A stretch of 64,000 bases of DNA from Dendrophyllia cribrosa (lineage: Eukaryota; Cnidaria; Anthozoa; Scleractinia; Dendrophylliidae): assembly GCA_024195265.1 (NCBI GenBank), contig JAJLRJ010000006.1, positions 20,713,877-20,777,876 on the forward strand, written 5' to 3'. Both the position numbers and the translations under genes were made by a program. Numbering within the stretch: the first letter of the stretch is position 1; every line of letters begins with the position of its first letter. The notes beneath the pieces are model-generated. The model was given only the letters and a program-made list of their open reading frames with translations, was not told the origin of the DNA and did no database searches. Shown one piece after another: positions 1-10,635 of the stretch.

Positions 1-1135
1 TGACGACCAACGGCCTTTTCTAGACCTCTTCCTGAAACCAACTGCTCAAGGATTAGCAACGTCCATACACTACAAAGAAACCGACTCTCACTCGTATCTC
101 ACATACTCATCTTCACATCCGGTCCGTTGTAAAGACTCCATTCCATACAGCCAATTTCTCCGCCTTAAACGGATATGCAGTGATGAGAACGATTTCATCA
201 GCAAAAGCAAGGAAATGGCATCTTTCTTCCTGCACCGCAACTGTCCCCCAACAGTCGTAGATCGAACCCTCCAACGCGTCAGCACCATCTCTCGAGAAGC
301 AGCAATGCGACCATCTGACGATGCAAGCACCAACAAAGAAGTCAACCCCTGACACTTACTTATAATCCTACCAACAGCTGTGTCAAGAACATCCTTACGA
401 AAAACTTTGAAATCCTCAAATCTGATCCTGAGACCATGAAAATCTTTCGTAGCTTGCGAGTCCTCGGTGCGTACCGCCGCGACTCCAATTTGAAAGACTC
501 CTTGGTCCACAGCAATCTTCAGTCCAACTTCAATACGGGGGTTGACTCTAATGGAACCTTTCCTTGTCGCCGTCCACGTTGCAAGACTTGCGCCTACACC
601 AATTCAGCGGCCATGATCAACACTCCTGGTGGACCGCTGTCAATTCGAGAGAAGTTCACATGTACGACCAGTAACCTCGTCTACATCATTACCTGTCGTA
701 CATGTACTCTGTGTTACATCGGCGAAACTGGACGTAGGCTCGGCGAAAGATTCTGCGAGCATCTAAGATCGGTAAGAAAGAAAGCGGACCTGCCCGTCGC
801 TAAACACTTCTCCTTTCCCGGACACACAACAGATGACATGATGGTGTCCGTGGTTAGAACAGGTTTCAAAAGTACCACGGAGAGACGCAGCGCGGAGGGT
901 CGACTAATTTTCAAATTCCAAACCCTTCAACCACGCGGCATGAACATTGACTTCAGTTTTATTTAGACTTCATCCGCGCGCGCTACAATGTTGCGGCATG
1001 GCGCCATTTGGGCCATTTAAACAGCTGACGCGCGTTTTCAGTTAACGGCTATTCACTGAAGAAGGGACAGAAGTCCCGAAACGTCTGAACTTTCAGTTTC
1101 AAAAGCGCTTTAATAACATTTTTTAAACATATTCA
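1..1135 (+). pseudogene. Penelope-like element fragment (RT tail plus GIY-YIG endonuclease)
   Basis: 3' part of a PLE polyprotein, cut by the window edge. Codons from position 2 to 352 encode the end of the reverse transcriptase (DDQRPFLDLFLKPT, conserved after the YIDD motif). After a -1 frameshift near 335-350 the frame continues to 966 as a GIY-YIG endonuclease: LVYIITCRTCTLCYIGETGR, with RLGERFCEH after it and a Cys-rich linker (RCKTCAYTN) before it. RT plus GIY-YIG in this order defines endonuclease-bearing PLEs. The same frameshift recurs at 12,481-13,446, so it predates the block duplication. The 3' UTR to about 1,135 carries a hammerhead-like motif. Dead as a source gene. Confidence 0.85.
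1051..1090 (+). ncRNA. candidate minimal hammerhead ribozyme of the PLE
   Basis: Seen: core box CTGAAGA, a 5-bp stem GGGAC/GTCCC with AGAA loop, then GAAAC and GTC. The four bases before the core (TTCA) pair with the four after GTC (TGAA), giving a short stem I. PLEs are known to carry minimal hammerhead motifs with a very short stem III. One extra A between the core and stem II is irregular, so activity is uncertain. Confidence 0.45.
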
Positions 1136-1202
1136 TTTGGAGTTAGTTAATGTTTGTGAGATGGAGAAATAAATTGTTTATTGCTCATAACGTTTGGTTC
1201 CT

Positions 1203-1344
1203 TCTGCATGTACCTGAGCACATATTACGTAAAACAAAAGAAACAAAGAATGACAATAATGCAAATGGTTAAAAAGACCAAAAATACAATGCCTCACAAA
1301 CAATAGAAGACAATGAGTGGTTCATTGGTACCGGTACATGCAGA
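1203..1344. mobile_element. MITE-B copy (short inverted-repeat element)
   Basis: About 142 bp bounded by TCTGCATGTACC and its inverse (GGTACATGCAGA). It is missing from sister repeat units at the same point, which shows insertion. Three further copies lie in the right array, in the other orientation. No ORF; a non-autonomous DNA transposon is likely, superfamily unknown. Confidence 0.7.
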
Positions 1345-2001
1345 AAGACACTAACTTTGGAGTCATCATTTTGCTCATAAGGTGCAATTAGTGAGGCAGA
1401 AACATTACGCAGCTTCTTCGTGAATTTTTCGGGTATCTTCGGTATCAGTCGTCGCACTTCGTATAAACTTATTTCATAAATGAATACTGATGACACTGTT
1501 CCGCCAAAATAGTAAAATTTCCCTTGGCTTATTTCCACGTTATATCGCCAAATGCCACAAAATATACAACTAAGTTGGATAAAAAGATTCTATAGAGCAA
1601 AACAAAAGTAATTGTTTGGATATAAAGTGCAGGATTGCAAGGATTGAAGTGGATTACAGTTTAATTTGAAATTAACGTTCCCTTTCTTTGTTTGAGAAGC
1701 ACTGTCAATCGTGGCGTTTATCTCAAACCAAAATGCGTGCGTTATAACCGCTCCGTCTATTTTGAGATTCTTCACTTAGTTGCATTTGCTTACTTAATGT
1801 TTGTGAGATGGAGAAATAAAATGTTTATTGGTCATAACGCTTTGAGTTGTTTGTTGGCTCCTAAGGTTCAATTTTGATTCAGAAACATTACGCAGCCGCT
1901 TCGTGAATATTTCGGTTATCTTCGGTAGTAGTCGTCTCACTTCGTATATACTCATTTCATAAATGAATATTGATGACACCGTTCCGCCAAGATAGTAAAA
2001 T

Positions 2002-2140
2002 GTCGGGTCATGGCTCGTGTACGACGACTGTATTGTGATGTATTGTGTTAGTTAGTTTTAAGGTTGTATTTTATTGTATTATGTTGTATTGTATTAGGTT
2101 TTATGACGTCAGTCAGTTCGTCGTACATGAGCCATGACCC
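2002..2140. mobile_element. MITE-A copy 1
   Basis: About 139 bp ending in inverted repeats (GGGTCATGGCTCGTGTACGA and its near-inverse), flanked by AAAAT on both sides (1,997-2,001 and 2,141-2,145). Sister repeat units without it read straight through one AAAAT. The interior is TTGTATT-rich. Copies at 13,835 and 15,259 sit at the same point of the repeat unit, so they spread with the unit. Confidence 0.75.
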
Positions 2141-3233
2141 AAAATTTCCCTTAGCTTATTTCCACGTTATATCGCCAAATGCTTAAATATACAACTCAGT
2201 TGGATAAAACGATTCTATAGAGCAAAACAAAAGAAATTGTTTGGAGATAAATTGTAGGATTGCAAGGATTGAAATGGATTACAGTTTAGTTTGAAATCAA
2301 CGTTTCCTTTCTTTATTTGAGAAGACAGAGTCAATCGTGGCCTTTGTCTCAAACCAAAATGCATCCGTTATAAGCGCTCCGTCTATTTTGAGCTTCTTTG
2401 GTTAGTTGCATTTGCGTAGTTAATGTTTGTGAGATGGAGAAATAAATTGTTTATTAGTCATAACTTTTGAGTCATTTGTTTGCTCCTAAGGTGGAATTAT
2501 TGATGCGGAAACATTGCGCACCCGCTTCGTGAATATTTCGTGTAACTTCGGTATCAGTCGTCGCACTTCGTATATACTCATTTCATAAATGAATACTGAT
2601 GAAACTGTTCCACTAAAATAGTAAAACTTCCCTTCGCCTATTTTCACGTTATGTCGCCAAATGCCACAAAATATACAACAAAGATGGATTAAAAGATTCT
2701 ATAGAGCAAAACAGAAGGAATTGTTTGGAGATAAAGTGCAGGATTGCAAGGATTGAAGTGGATTACAGTTTAGTTTGAAATGAACGTTGCCTTTCTTTGT
2801 TTGAGAAGCAGTGTCACTCGTGGCCTTTATCTCAAACCAAACTACGTGCGTTATAACCGCTCCGTATATTTTAAGCTTCTTCACTTACTTGCATTTGCTT
2901 AGTTTATGTTTGTGAGATTGAGAAATAAATTGTTTATTCGTCATAGCTTTTGAGTCATTTGTTTGCTCCTAAGGTTCAATTATTGATGCAGAAACATTAC
3001 GAACCCTCTTCGTGAATATTTCGGTTATCTTCGGTATCAGTCGTCGCGCTGCGTATATACTCATTTCATAAATGAATACTGATGCACTGTTCCACCAAAA
3101 TAGTAAAATTTCCCTTCGCTTAGTTCCACGTTATATCGCCAAATGCTACAAAATATACAACTTAGTTAGATCAAAAGATTCTATGTAGCAAAATAAAAGG
3201 AATTGTTTGGAGATAAAGTGCAGGGGCCGTATT

Positions 3234-4150
3234 CACGAAAGCATCCTAAGTCCAAAGAGCCTCCTAAGATATAACTTAGGAGATAACTGGTATTCACGAA
3301 GACCTCCTATTTTAGGAGTTGTCTTATTTCTTTCTCATAAACTTAGGACCTCCTAAATTTTTAAGACATGTTTTAACTGGTATTCACGAAGATCTCCTAA
3401 CTTAAGATATGTCTTAATTTTTCTCCTAAACTTAGGAGGTCAAAATTGACCTCCTAACTTATTAAAACATATCTTGATGGGGGCTCAATTCGATTGTTGA
3501 CGAGTTTTTCGTCGCTTTCCAGCGTGATTATCGTGTATCAATAGTTACCGATTAGATAAACATTTTAAAGCATTATATTGCTTTTCTAAGAAAAATTAAA
3601 TATTTTCTAGTAATGTCAAACAACACGGTTAGTTACATATAGGCCTTTGTGTCATTAACGGGTTCCACATTTCTTTCTCATTGCAGAGTTATATTTCCGT
3701 TTTTCGTTAAAACAAGCCGTTGTACAAGAAATATCGAAATAGACCCTATTAAAATGATGATGGATTTGTTTGTTGCTTTCGCTACTGACCATGAACGAAG
3801 ATATTATCAGTTTTGCTATCTTAAATTCGAGATACATGAACTAAAGGTTATTGTAGTGTCATTGTAACAACAATTTACACACAAAATATTCATTCATGTA
3901 ATTTTCATAACTTATTATTCATTATTCATAAGAGTGCGCTATATAAAGTATCTCTGATTGGTTTACTTTTACTAATCGATAACTGTCTGCGACCCTTAAA
4001 CTAAGGAGACTGCTAAGTTACGCTTACCGTAAGATGGTCATAAGATATCGTTCGTGAATAGCACTTAGGACATATCTTAGGAAGCTCCTAAATTTTCCCT
4101 TAAGTTATATCTTAAGATATATCTTAGGTAGGATTTCGTGAATACGGCCC
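3234..4150. mobile_element. Harbinger-type MITE copy 1
   Basis: 917 bp with termini GGGCCGTATTCACGAAA and its inverse, flanked by the 3-bp duplication CAG (3,231-3,233 and 4,151-4,153). The uninterrupted sequence GTGCAGGATTGC is found in sister units. A CAG-type 3-bp duplication and a GGGCCGTATTC-like end fit PIF/Harbinger. Subterminal regions hold many inverted copies of CCTAAG/CTTAGG. The interior is AT-rich and has no transposase. Second copy at 16,479-17,398. Confidence 0.8.
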
Positions 4151-4153
4151 CAG

Positions 4154-4399
4154 GATTGCAAGGATTGAAGTGGATTACAGTTTAGTTTAAAATCAACGTC
4201 GCATGTCTTTGTTCTCAGGTATATTAAGAGTGGATGCCTGTATCGACCGAGAATGGCCGATCGGCGATGATTTTATCAAAATCCTCATATTTCGTCAAAA
4301 GATACCCTTGGGTGAACTCTTTTCAAAAATCATATTAAAAAGTTCCAGCGTTTCTTTGAGTTTGCGAAATTCACGGAAGTTTGAAAAAGCGGTACCAGT
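4154..4399. other. junction between repeat unit and minisatellite
   Basis: Remainder of a ~480-bp unit (to about 4,205), then about 190 bp of non-repetitive sequence leading into the minisatellite. The same stretch is at 17,402-17,659. I see no gene in it. Confidence 0.6.
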
Positions 4400-5009
4400 G
4401 CTCACTTTTCCGCACACCAAATCTCAAAATCGTCGTACTGTCCTCAAACCATCGCCAAATCTGAAAAACAGCGCGATTTCTATGAAAAGTGCACAAAACG
4501 CACGTTTGGGGCCATGCGGAGCAAGTTTTGGCAAAGTCTCACTTTTACGCACACCAGATCTCAAAATCGTCGTACTGGACTCAAATCATCGCCAAATCTG
4601 AAAAACAGCGCGATTTCTATGAAAAGTGCACAAAGCGCACGTTTGGGGCGGTGTGGAGCAACTTTTGGCAAAATCTCACTTTTCCGCACACCAGATCTCA
4701 AAATCGTCGTACTGGACTCAAATCATTGCCAAATCTGGAAAACAGTGGGATTTCTATGAAAAGTGCACAAAACGCACGTTTGGCGCCGTGCGCAGCAAGT
4801 TTTGGCAAAAGCTCACTTTTCCGCACACCAGATCTCAAAATCGTCGTACTGGCCTCAAATCATCGCCAAATCTGAAAAACAGTGCGATTTCTATGAAAAG
4901 TGCACAAAACGCACGTTTGGGGCCGTGCGGTGCAAGTTTTTTCATAATCTCACTTTTCCGCACACCAGATCTCAAAATCGTCGTACTGACTTCAAATCAT
5001 CGCCAAATG
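4400..5009. repeat. 137-bp minisatellite, short array (~4.5 units)
   Basis: Tandem 137-bp units containing GCACAAAACGCACGTTTGGG, TCACTTTTCCGCACACCAGA and CTCAAAATCGTCGTACTG. Units here differ from each other at several sites, unlike the core of the long array at 17,660. Open frames through the units exist only because the unit lacks stops in several frames. Confidence 0.9.
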
Positions 5010-5099
5010 TGATTATTGTCCTTAACGTATTTAGGTGAACCATGAACCAAAGGTCCTCCCGGGGTTCCCTGGCTTGTGAATTTTTGGGAGAACGTAGAA
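5010..5099 (-). pseudogene. PLE fragment left of the LINE
   Basis: On the minus strand this reads as the PLE RT region around PGNPG and VHGSPKYVKDNNH, matching 11,890-12,015 on the plus strand, with an internal deletion between the two motifs. The LINE splits it from 10,636-11,770. Bases 5,088-5,099 are the left copy of the LINE target duplication. Confidence 0.75.
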
Positions 5100-6017
5100 A
5101 CAAGGATAAAGAAAAAAAAAGGCAAAGAGTTAGCAGCTCTGGCGCCGAAATCGTGAGTGAAGACCAAGATGGCTACTTCATTAAGATGACAGTTAAAGAA
5201 TATCAAGATATGCTTGGAAAGCTGACAACAATAGAAGACCAAGCTAAAGCACGAGATGCGAGAATTCTCAATCTTGAATCGCGACTGGATGAAGCACAAG
5301 CGGAGATTGATAGCCTAAAACTAAAACTAAATGAAGCTGAAAAATCCGTGACCGAAACGAAGCAGTCTTTAGAGTTCACACAAGGCGAGCAAGAAGACCT
5401 TGTCGAACGTGTAACACACTGTGAAAACGATCAGTCAGCCCAGTGGAGTGAAATAACACAACAAAGTATATACAGCCGGCGGTGGAATATTAGTTTCTAT
5501 CGTATTCAAGAATCTCCAGAAGAGAATTGCACCGCTAAACTTCAATCTATCCTGACAGAAAAGCTCGAAATACCAGATGAAGTTGTTCAGAGTATGAAGT
5601 TCTGCGGCGTGCATCGCCTAGGCAAACTAAACAGAAACAAGACGAGGCCTCACCTGCCGCGCGGACAGGGATAAAGTCTGGAAATGTCGTTATCGCCTAA
5701 AAAATTCCGATATCTCAATGGGTGAAGACCTACCAAAACAAATCCAAGATATTAGGAAGAAAGTTCTTATCCCCGCTATGAAAAGGATCAAGAAAGACAG
5801 CCCACACTCGAAAGCTACTGTTCCGGGAGACAAGCTAATTGTCGACGGAAAGCGATACTATCATTACGACATTCCAAACTCGTGGTTGTCACCAAACACA
5901 AGCACAAACATTGAAAGGAATGCAAGTGCAAGCGTCGAAAGCTCAAATGCAAGCACAAGCGCCGAAGGAAACACAGAAATCCCTGTTATTATCCAAGATA
6001 ATGCAGTAATCCGCTAA
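5100..6017 (+). pseudogene. LINE ORF1 (coiled coil plus RNA-binding domain), truncated and frameshifted
   Basis: The open frame runs from upstream PLE sequence into the LINE; the first ATG inside the element is near 5,187 (MTVKEYQDMLGKL). The N-terminal part is a long coiled coil (ARDARILNLESRLDEAQAEI). An L1 ORF1 RRM-like segment follows (RRWNISFYRIQESPEENC, then CGVHRLGKLNRNKTRP). A small deletion near 5,650 shifts the frame: TRP should lead into the CRADRDKVWKCRYRL segment, which reads on in the other frame to 6,017 and includes the C-terminal domain (YYHYDIPNSWLSP). The family binds LINE RNA. Here the N-terminus is missing and the frame is broken, so the product is probably non-functional. 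Confidence 0.8.
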
Positions 6018-6482
6018 AATTTAGTCTTCACATTAAGATAAGTAGGTTCCTTTATATTATTTACCGTCATAAGTTTATGATAATAACTGAAGTATAACAA
6101 GTTTCAAAAGCTAAAGTTACGCGGTAGTTCGCCCTTCACCCTAAAGTGATGTTACCCAGCCCTAAACGCACGATCACTTTATCGTGGTGCATTTTAAGGC
6201 CACTTGTTGAGCCGTTTTTAATTTTTGGTATGTGTCTTACGTGTATCATTTGTTTATTTAAGCCAATATTTATAATTTTTAAAACTACAACTAAGGAACT
6301 TTCGTGTATCATTTGTTTATTAGTTGAGCCGTTTTCAGTATTTGCTATGTGTCTTTCGTGTATCATTTGCATATTTAAGTCAATAATTATAGTCTCTAAA
6401 ACTACAACTAAGAAAAGAGCTGTGCCAAAGTCCATTGTTAGCATCACCTGCATACCGCTGCTATCATTTTTTAACACGTTAA

Positions 6483-9400
6483 ATGAGCACGCATGAAACT
6501 TTTGACTTTAAATGCCAGTCACTAAATGTAAAAGGTTTAAATAAGACGATAAAACGCCGTTCAGTGTTCAGAAGAATGCATAATCAAAACTTTCATTTTA
6601 TATTCCTTCAAGAAACTCACAGCTCAGAACAATGCGCTATTCTTTGGGAAGCTGAGTGGGGTGGCAAAGCCCTTTTCAGTCACGGTACCACAAATAGCAA
6701 AGGTGCAATGATTTTAATAAATCCAAAAGTAGATTGTAAGGTAGAAAAAGTTATTTCGGACAACAAAGGAAGATATGTCATCGCTGACATAACGTTAGAT
6801 CAATCGCATATAACCTTAGCAAATATTTACGCACCAAATGATCAAACCCAACAAGTGTTGTTTTTCAGAGAAATACGAAAACAGTTGGAAATGTGTGCAA
6901 ATGAAAACATCGTAGTTGGAGGAGATTTTAACTGTGCGCTAAAAGAATTGGATAAAAAAGGTGGAAATCCGGTCTCTAAGAAAACTTCTGTAATTAAGGA
7001 AATTGAGCAATTATGCAACACATACAAATTAATCGATATTTGGCGCTTTTTGAATCCTGACGTAGAAAGCTTCACATGGCGAAATAAGTCTTTCAAAATA
7101 CAATGTCGTTTAGACTACTTCTTGATTTCTAAAGAGTTGCGTGATCTGGTAACATCCTGTAAAATTACACACGCTCCCCAAACAGATCACTCCGCAGTTT
7201 CAATAGCTTTCAAATCTGAAACAATGGATCAAAAAAAAGGTCCTGGTTTTTGGAAATTTAATAATTCACTTCTTAAAGATGAAAAATACACTAGCAAGCT
7301 TCGAGAAAACATTATCCAATATAAAGAAAAATACAAAGATGTTGACGATCTAGGATTACGTTGGGACCTAATTAAAATGGAGATAAGAGGTTACACAATC
7401 ATGTACTCCAAAACGAAAGCCAAGATAGTTAAAAACGAAGAAATAGACCTTCAAAACAAAGCTAATGAACTAAAGTTAAAAGCCGAACAGAACCCCGGCG
7501 ATAAGAAGATTATTAATGAGCTATATGCTGTAAATTCAAGCCTTGAAAAACTGTTGAGGCATAAAACGAGAGGAGCAATTCTCAGGAGTAAATCAAGATG
7601 GTATGAACAAGGCGAACGCAACACAAGATACTTTTTTAACCTAGAGAAACGAAATTATTGCAAAAAGACGATAACAAAGTTAAAACGTAGCAACAACACC
7701 TATACCCACAATCAATTTGAAATCTTGAAAGAGGAAAAAGATTTTTACGAAACACTTTATACCTCAAAAAACATAGATAACGAAATTTTTTCAACCTCTA
7801 CATTCTTTAATTTAGAAAATATAACACCTTTATCTGAAGAGGAAAAGTTGTCTTGTGAAGGTGTGGTAAGAGAAAATGAATGTTACATTGCTCTTAAAGA
7901 TTTCAAAAATGATAAGACACCAGGTACCGATGGCTTGTCAGCTGAATTTTATAAGTTCTTTTGGCCAGAGTTGTGCACTGAAATGATTGCCAGTTTCAAT
8001 TATGCATTTCAAACAGGAGCTCTATCAATTAGTCAAAAGAGAGGAATAATATCACTTATCCCCAAAAAAAATAAAGATAAAGCAATTCTTGAAAATTTAA
8101 GGCCCATTTCGCTGCTAAATGTAGACTATAAGATTCTTACTAAAACAATCGCTAAAAGATTAGAAAAATTACTCCCAAAAATTATTAACCCAGATCAAAC
8201 AGGATACGTCAAAGGTCGTTTTATTGGTGAGAATATTAGATTGATTGAAGACGTCATGTTTCACACAAAACAAATCAATAGTCCCGGAATAGCGCTATTT
8301 ATTGACTTTAAAAAAGCTTTCGACTCTATAGAATGGAACTACTTAAACGCCGCCCTCAGAGTGTTCAACTTTGGTCCAAATTTCTTAAATTGGATAGAAG
8401 TGCTTTATCGTGAAGCCTCCAGCTGCGTAATAAATAACGGTCACACGTCGCCGTTTTTCCGTTTACAACGTGGAGTAAGGCAAGGTTGCCCTCTGTCAGG
8501 ACTTTTGTTTGTAATCGGAATTGAACTTCTAGCAAGAGCTCTAAAAAACGACAATTCTATTAAAGGAATTAAAGTTGGTCTTAAAGAGATAAAATGTACA
8601 CAATACGCCGATGACACCACCGTCTTCGTAAGGGACCAAAACTCAATAAGCAAGCTGTTAAAACTTCTCGATGACTTTAAATTAGTCTCAGGGCTGGAAA
8701 TTAACACCAGTAAAACTGAAGCAATGTGGCTAGGAAGCTGGAGAGATAAAAAGGAAACCCCGTTTAATTTTAAGTGGCCGAAAGAACCTATCTGCGCCCT
8801 TGGTGTACACTTCTCATATGACATTGAAAATGCTAATAAACTAAATTTTAAGGAGAAAATCCTTAGCCTAGAAAAAACGTTAAACTGCTGGAAAAGAAGA
8901 AAACTCACTTTACTTGGAAGGATAAATATTGTTAAAACTTTGGGTTTATCGAAATTAATATATAACACCTCTGTTCTTACGATACCTGAACATTTTGTTA
9001 AAGAAATTAATAAGTTGACTTTTAATTTTATTTGGGAAGATAAACGAGCAAAGATAAAAAAAACAACGATTATCAAAGAGAGACAGCAAGGTGGGCTTAA
9101 AATGATTGACTTCGAAATTATGGAAAAAGCGCTCAAGTTGTCTTGGATTGAGCGGTTAAAGACGCATAATGAAGCTTCATGGAAAATGATCCCAGAATTT
9201 TGTACAAGGCAATATGGTGGAATATCTTTTTTAACTGACTGTCATTTCGATTTCAAGTCACTTCAATTGGACAACCTTCCAGAGTTCTACGCTACCATTC
9301 TCAAGTACTGGCAAGATTTTAATGAACCAACGATACTAAATGAACATATTTCAAAAGACGCGGAAATAATCTGGAACAATAAAAATATAAAAATTGATGG

Positions 9401-10232
9401 GAAACCCATTTTCTACAACTCGTGGTTCAAAAAAGGTATTATTCATATCAACGATCTATTAAATGAAAATCACAATTTCCTTTCTTTGGTTGAACTAAAC
9501 GAAAAATTTAATTTAACCACACCTTTTACTACGTATTATGGCGTAATCAAAGCCATCCACTCAAAACGGAAAATAATAACAAACATTTCATTATGCAATG
9601 CAGATGCCGCAGTGACTTTAAGCCCCATCCAAACCACACTTACCACCCGCGCTGCTTACTCTTTTTTTCTTAATAAGATAACTGTGCCTCCAACTTGTGA
9701 GAACAGGATTTTAAATTGTGGATTTACTAAGGACAACATTCATAAAGTATACTTGCTTCCATTCACAGTTACTAAACAGACAAAGTTAATTGCTTTCCAA
9801 TATAAAATAATTCATAACGTCCTTCCAAACCAAATTAATCTGTTTCACGCCGGAAAAGCTGATAACGACACCTGCCCGCTTTGCAACTGTGAAAAACAAA
9901 CAACCACTCACATGTTATCCAATTGCATCAAATCCAACACATTTTGGGATTCTTTTGTTAAATGGTGGTACCAGAAATTTAACCAAAATGTAAATTTAAA
10001 TGAATATATAATTTTGTATGGCTGGCATCAAAACACACCATATAACTATCTACTCAACTATGCTCTTCTTATTGCAAAATATCATATTTTCGCTACCAGC
10101 ATGTGCAACGGCTTTTTGGACTTTGACAGCTTTTTATTACGGTTGAAAAATGACATAATTATAATAAGAGAAATATCATTTCAGAATAAATCCCTCGAAA
10201 AATTTAATTCTACATGGGCACGCCTATTATAA
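6483..10232 (+). CDS. LINE ORF2: APE endonuclease plus reverse transcriptase
   Basis: Intact 1,249-residue frame. Residues ~10-250 form an APE-type endonuclease (QETHSS, NIYAPND, GGDFNCAL, CRLDYFLIS, TDHSAVSI), which nicks the target. The RT domain spans ~470-780: DKTPGTDGLSAEFYK, LRPISLLNVDYKI, FIDFKKAFDSIEW (motif A), RGVRQGCPLSGLLF and the catalytic YADD. The C-terminal region has a CPLC...H...C zinc knuckle (near 1,140-1,160). Length and order match full L1-group ORF2. All catalytic motifs are present, so this copy could still supply enzyme although its ORF1 is broken. Spacer 6,018-6,482 holds an imperfect ~110-bp duplication. Confidence 0.93.
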   Translation: MSTHETFDFKCQSLNVKGLNKTIKRRSVFRRMHNQNFHFIFLQETHSSEQCAILWEAEWGGKALFSHGTTNSKGAMILINPKVDCKVEKVISDNKGRYVIADITLDQSHITLANIYAPNDQTQQVLFFREIRKQLEMCANENIVVGGDFNCALKELDKKGGNPVSKKTSVIKEIEQLCNTYKLIDIWRFLNPDVESFTWRNKSFKIQCRLDYFLISKELRDLVTSCKITHAPQTDHSAVSIAFKSETMDQKKGPGFWKFNNSLLKDEKYTSKLRENIIQYKEKYKDVDDLGLRWDLIKMEIRGYTIMYSKTKAKIVKNEEIDLQNKANELKLKAEQNPGDKKIINELYAVNSSLEKLLRHKTRGAILRSKSRWYEQGERNTRYFFNLEKRNYCKKTITKLKRSNNTYTHNQFEILKEEKDFYETLYTSKNIDNEIFSTSTFFNLENITPLSEEEKLSCEGVVRENECYIALKDFKNDKTPGTDGLSAEFYKFFWPELCTEMIASFNYAFQTGALSISQKRGIISLIPKKNKDKAILENLRPISLLNVDYKILTKTIAKRLEKLLPKIINPDQTGYVKGRFIGENIRLIEDVMFHTKQINSPGIALFIDFKKAFDSIEWNYLNAALRVFNFGPNFLNWIEVLYREASSCVINNGHTSPFFRLQRGVRQGCPLSGLLFVIGIELLARALKNDNSIKGIKVGLKEIKCTQYADDTTVFVRDQNSISKLLKLLDDFKLVSGLEINTSKTEAMWLGSWRDKKETPFNFKWPKEPICALGVHFSYDIENANKLNFKEKILSLEKTLNCWKRRKLTLLGRINIVKTLGLSKLIYNTSVLTIPEHFVKEINKLTFNFIWEDKRAKIKKTTIIKERQQGGLKMIDFEIMEKALKLSWIERLKTHNEASWKMIPEFCTRQYGGISFLTDCHFDFKSLQLDNLPEFYATILKYWQDFNEPTILNEHISKDAEIIWNNKNIKIDGKPIFYNSWFKKGIIHINDLLNENHNFLSLVELNEKFNLTTPFTTYYGVIKAIHSKRKIITNISLCNADAAVTLSPIQTTLTTRAAYSFFLNKITVPPTCENRILNCGFTKDNIHKVYLLPFTVTKQTKLIAFQYKIIHNVLPNQINLFHAGKADNDTCPLCNCEKQTTTHMLSNCIKSNTFWDSFVKWWYQKFNQNVNLNEYIILYGWHQNTPYNYLLNYALLIAKYHIFATSMCNGFLDFDSFLLRLKNDIIIIREISFQNKSLEKFNSTWARLL

Positions 10233-10589
10233 TCCTTGTGTTTTGTTCATCATATATTTTTTTTATGTAATTCTTTGTAAATAATGTTTCCATGTAAAAC
10301 AATATATGTAAAAGGTAGTTTCTATGGAAATAATAATAATAATTAATAATGAAAAAATATAATTGTACATAGTGTAAAGCAACATTTTATGCCAATGTTT
10401 GTAAGTAATGTAACTAATTAAGTAGTGTATTGTAAATGTTTGTACAGTTGTGTTAGTACGTCTTTGTAATTTAATGTAGATATTGCTTGTAGGTTTTATG
10501 TGTAGTTATATTTTATCTTGTATTGTATGTAGACCAGTGTAATGTACTGTATTGTAAGTATTAAGTGTATTGTCCAATAAAAGCATTAT

Positions 10590-10593
<4 letters not shown>
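10233..10593 (+). other. LINE 3' UTR
   Basis: About 360 bp rich in TGTA/TTGTA words with no ORF, ending in AATAAA (10,576-10,581) 13 bases before the A tail. The polyadenylation signal was probably copied from the retrotransposed RNA. Confidence 0.75.
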
Positions 10594-10628
<35 letters not shown>

Positions 10629-10635
10629 CGTAGAA

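Larger units (their letters stand above)
1139..3233 (+). repeat. tandem ~480-bp repeat array, left copy
   Basis: Units start with TAATGTTTGTGAGATGGAG near 1,148, 1,795, 2,421 and 2,903. The bare period is about 482 bp; the first two units are longer because they hold MITE-B (1,203-1,344) and MITE-A (2,002-2,140). Each unit contains a conserved stretch around CACGTTATATCGCCAAATGC. No coding potential is seen. Relatives occur at 13,622-16,478 and, inverted, at 40,861-44,767. The array is broken at 3,234 by a Harbinger-type MITE. Confidence 0.8.
5100..10623 (+). mobile_element. L1-type non-LTR retrotransposon
   Basis: 5.5-kb LINE with ORF1 (broken), ORF2 (intact), a 3' UTR with AATAAA at 10,576 and a 30-A tail (10,594-10,623). 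It is flanked by a 12-bp duplication GAGAACGTAGAA at 5,088-5,099 and 10,624-10,635, so both ends of the insertion are defined. The sequence starts inside ORF1 with no 5' UTR, so this copy is 5'-truncated, as is typical of target-primed reverse transcription. An APE-type endonuclease and two ORFs place it in the L1/Tx1-like group. Confidence 0.9.

Noticed and set aside
88..510. 140-residue minus-strand frame (repeated at 12,568)
   Set aside because: Antisense shadow of the PLE coding region; the plus strand carries clear RT and GIY-YIG motifs.
8441..9136. 231-residue minus-strand frame
   Set aside because: Lies opposite the LINE reverse transcriptase; hydrophobic composition is a by-product of AT-rich antisense codons.
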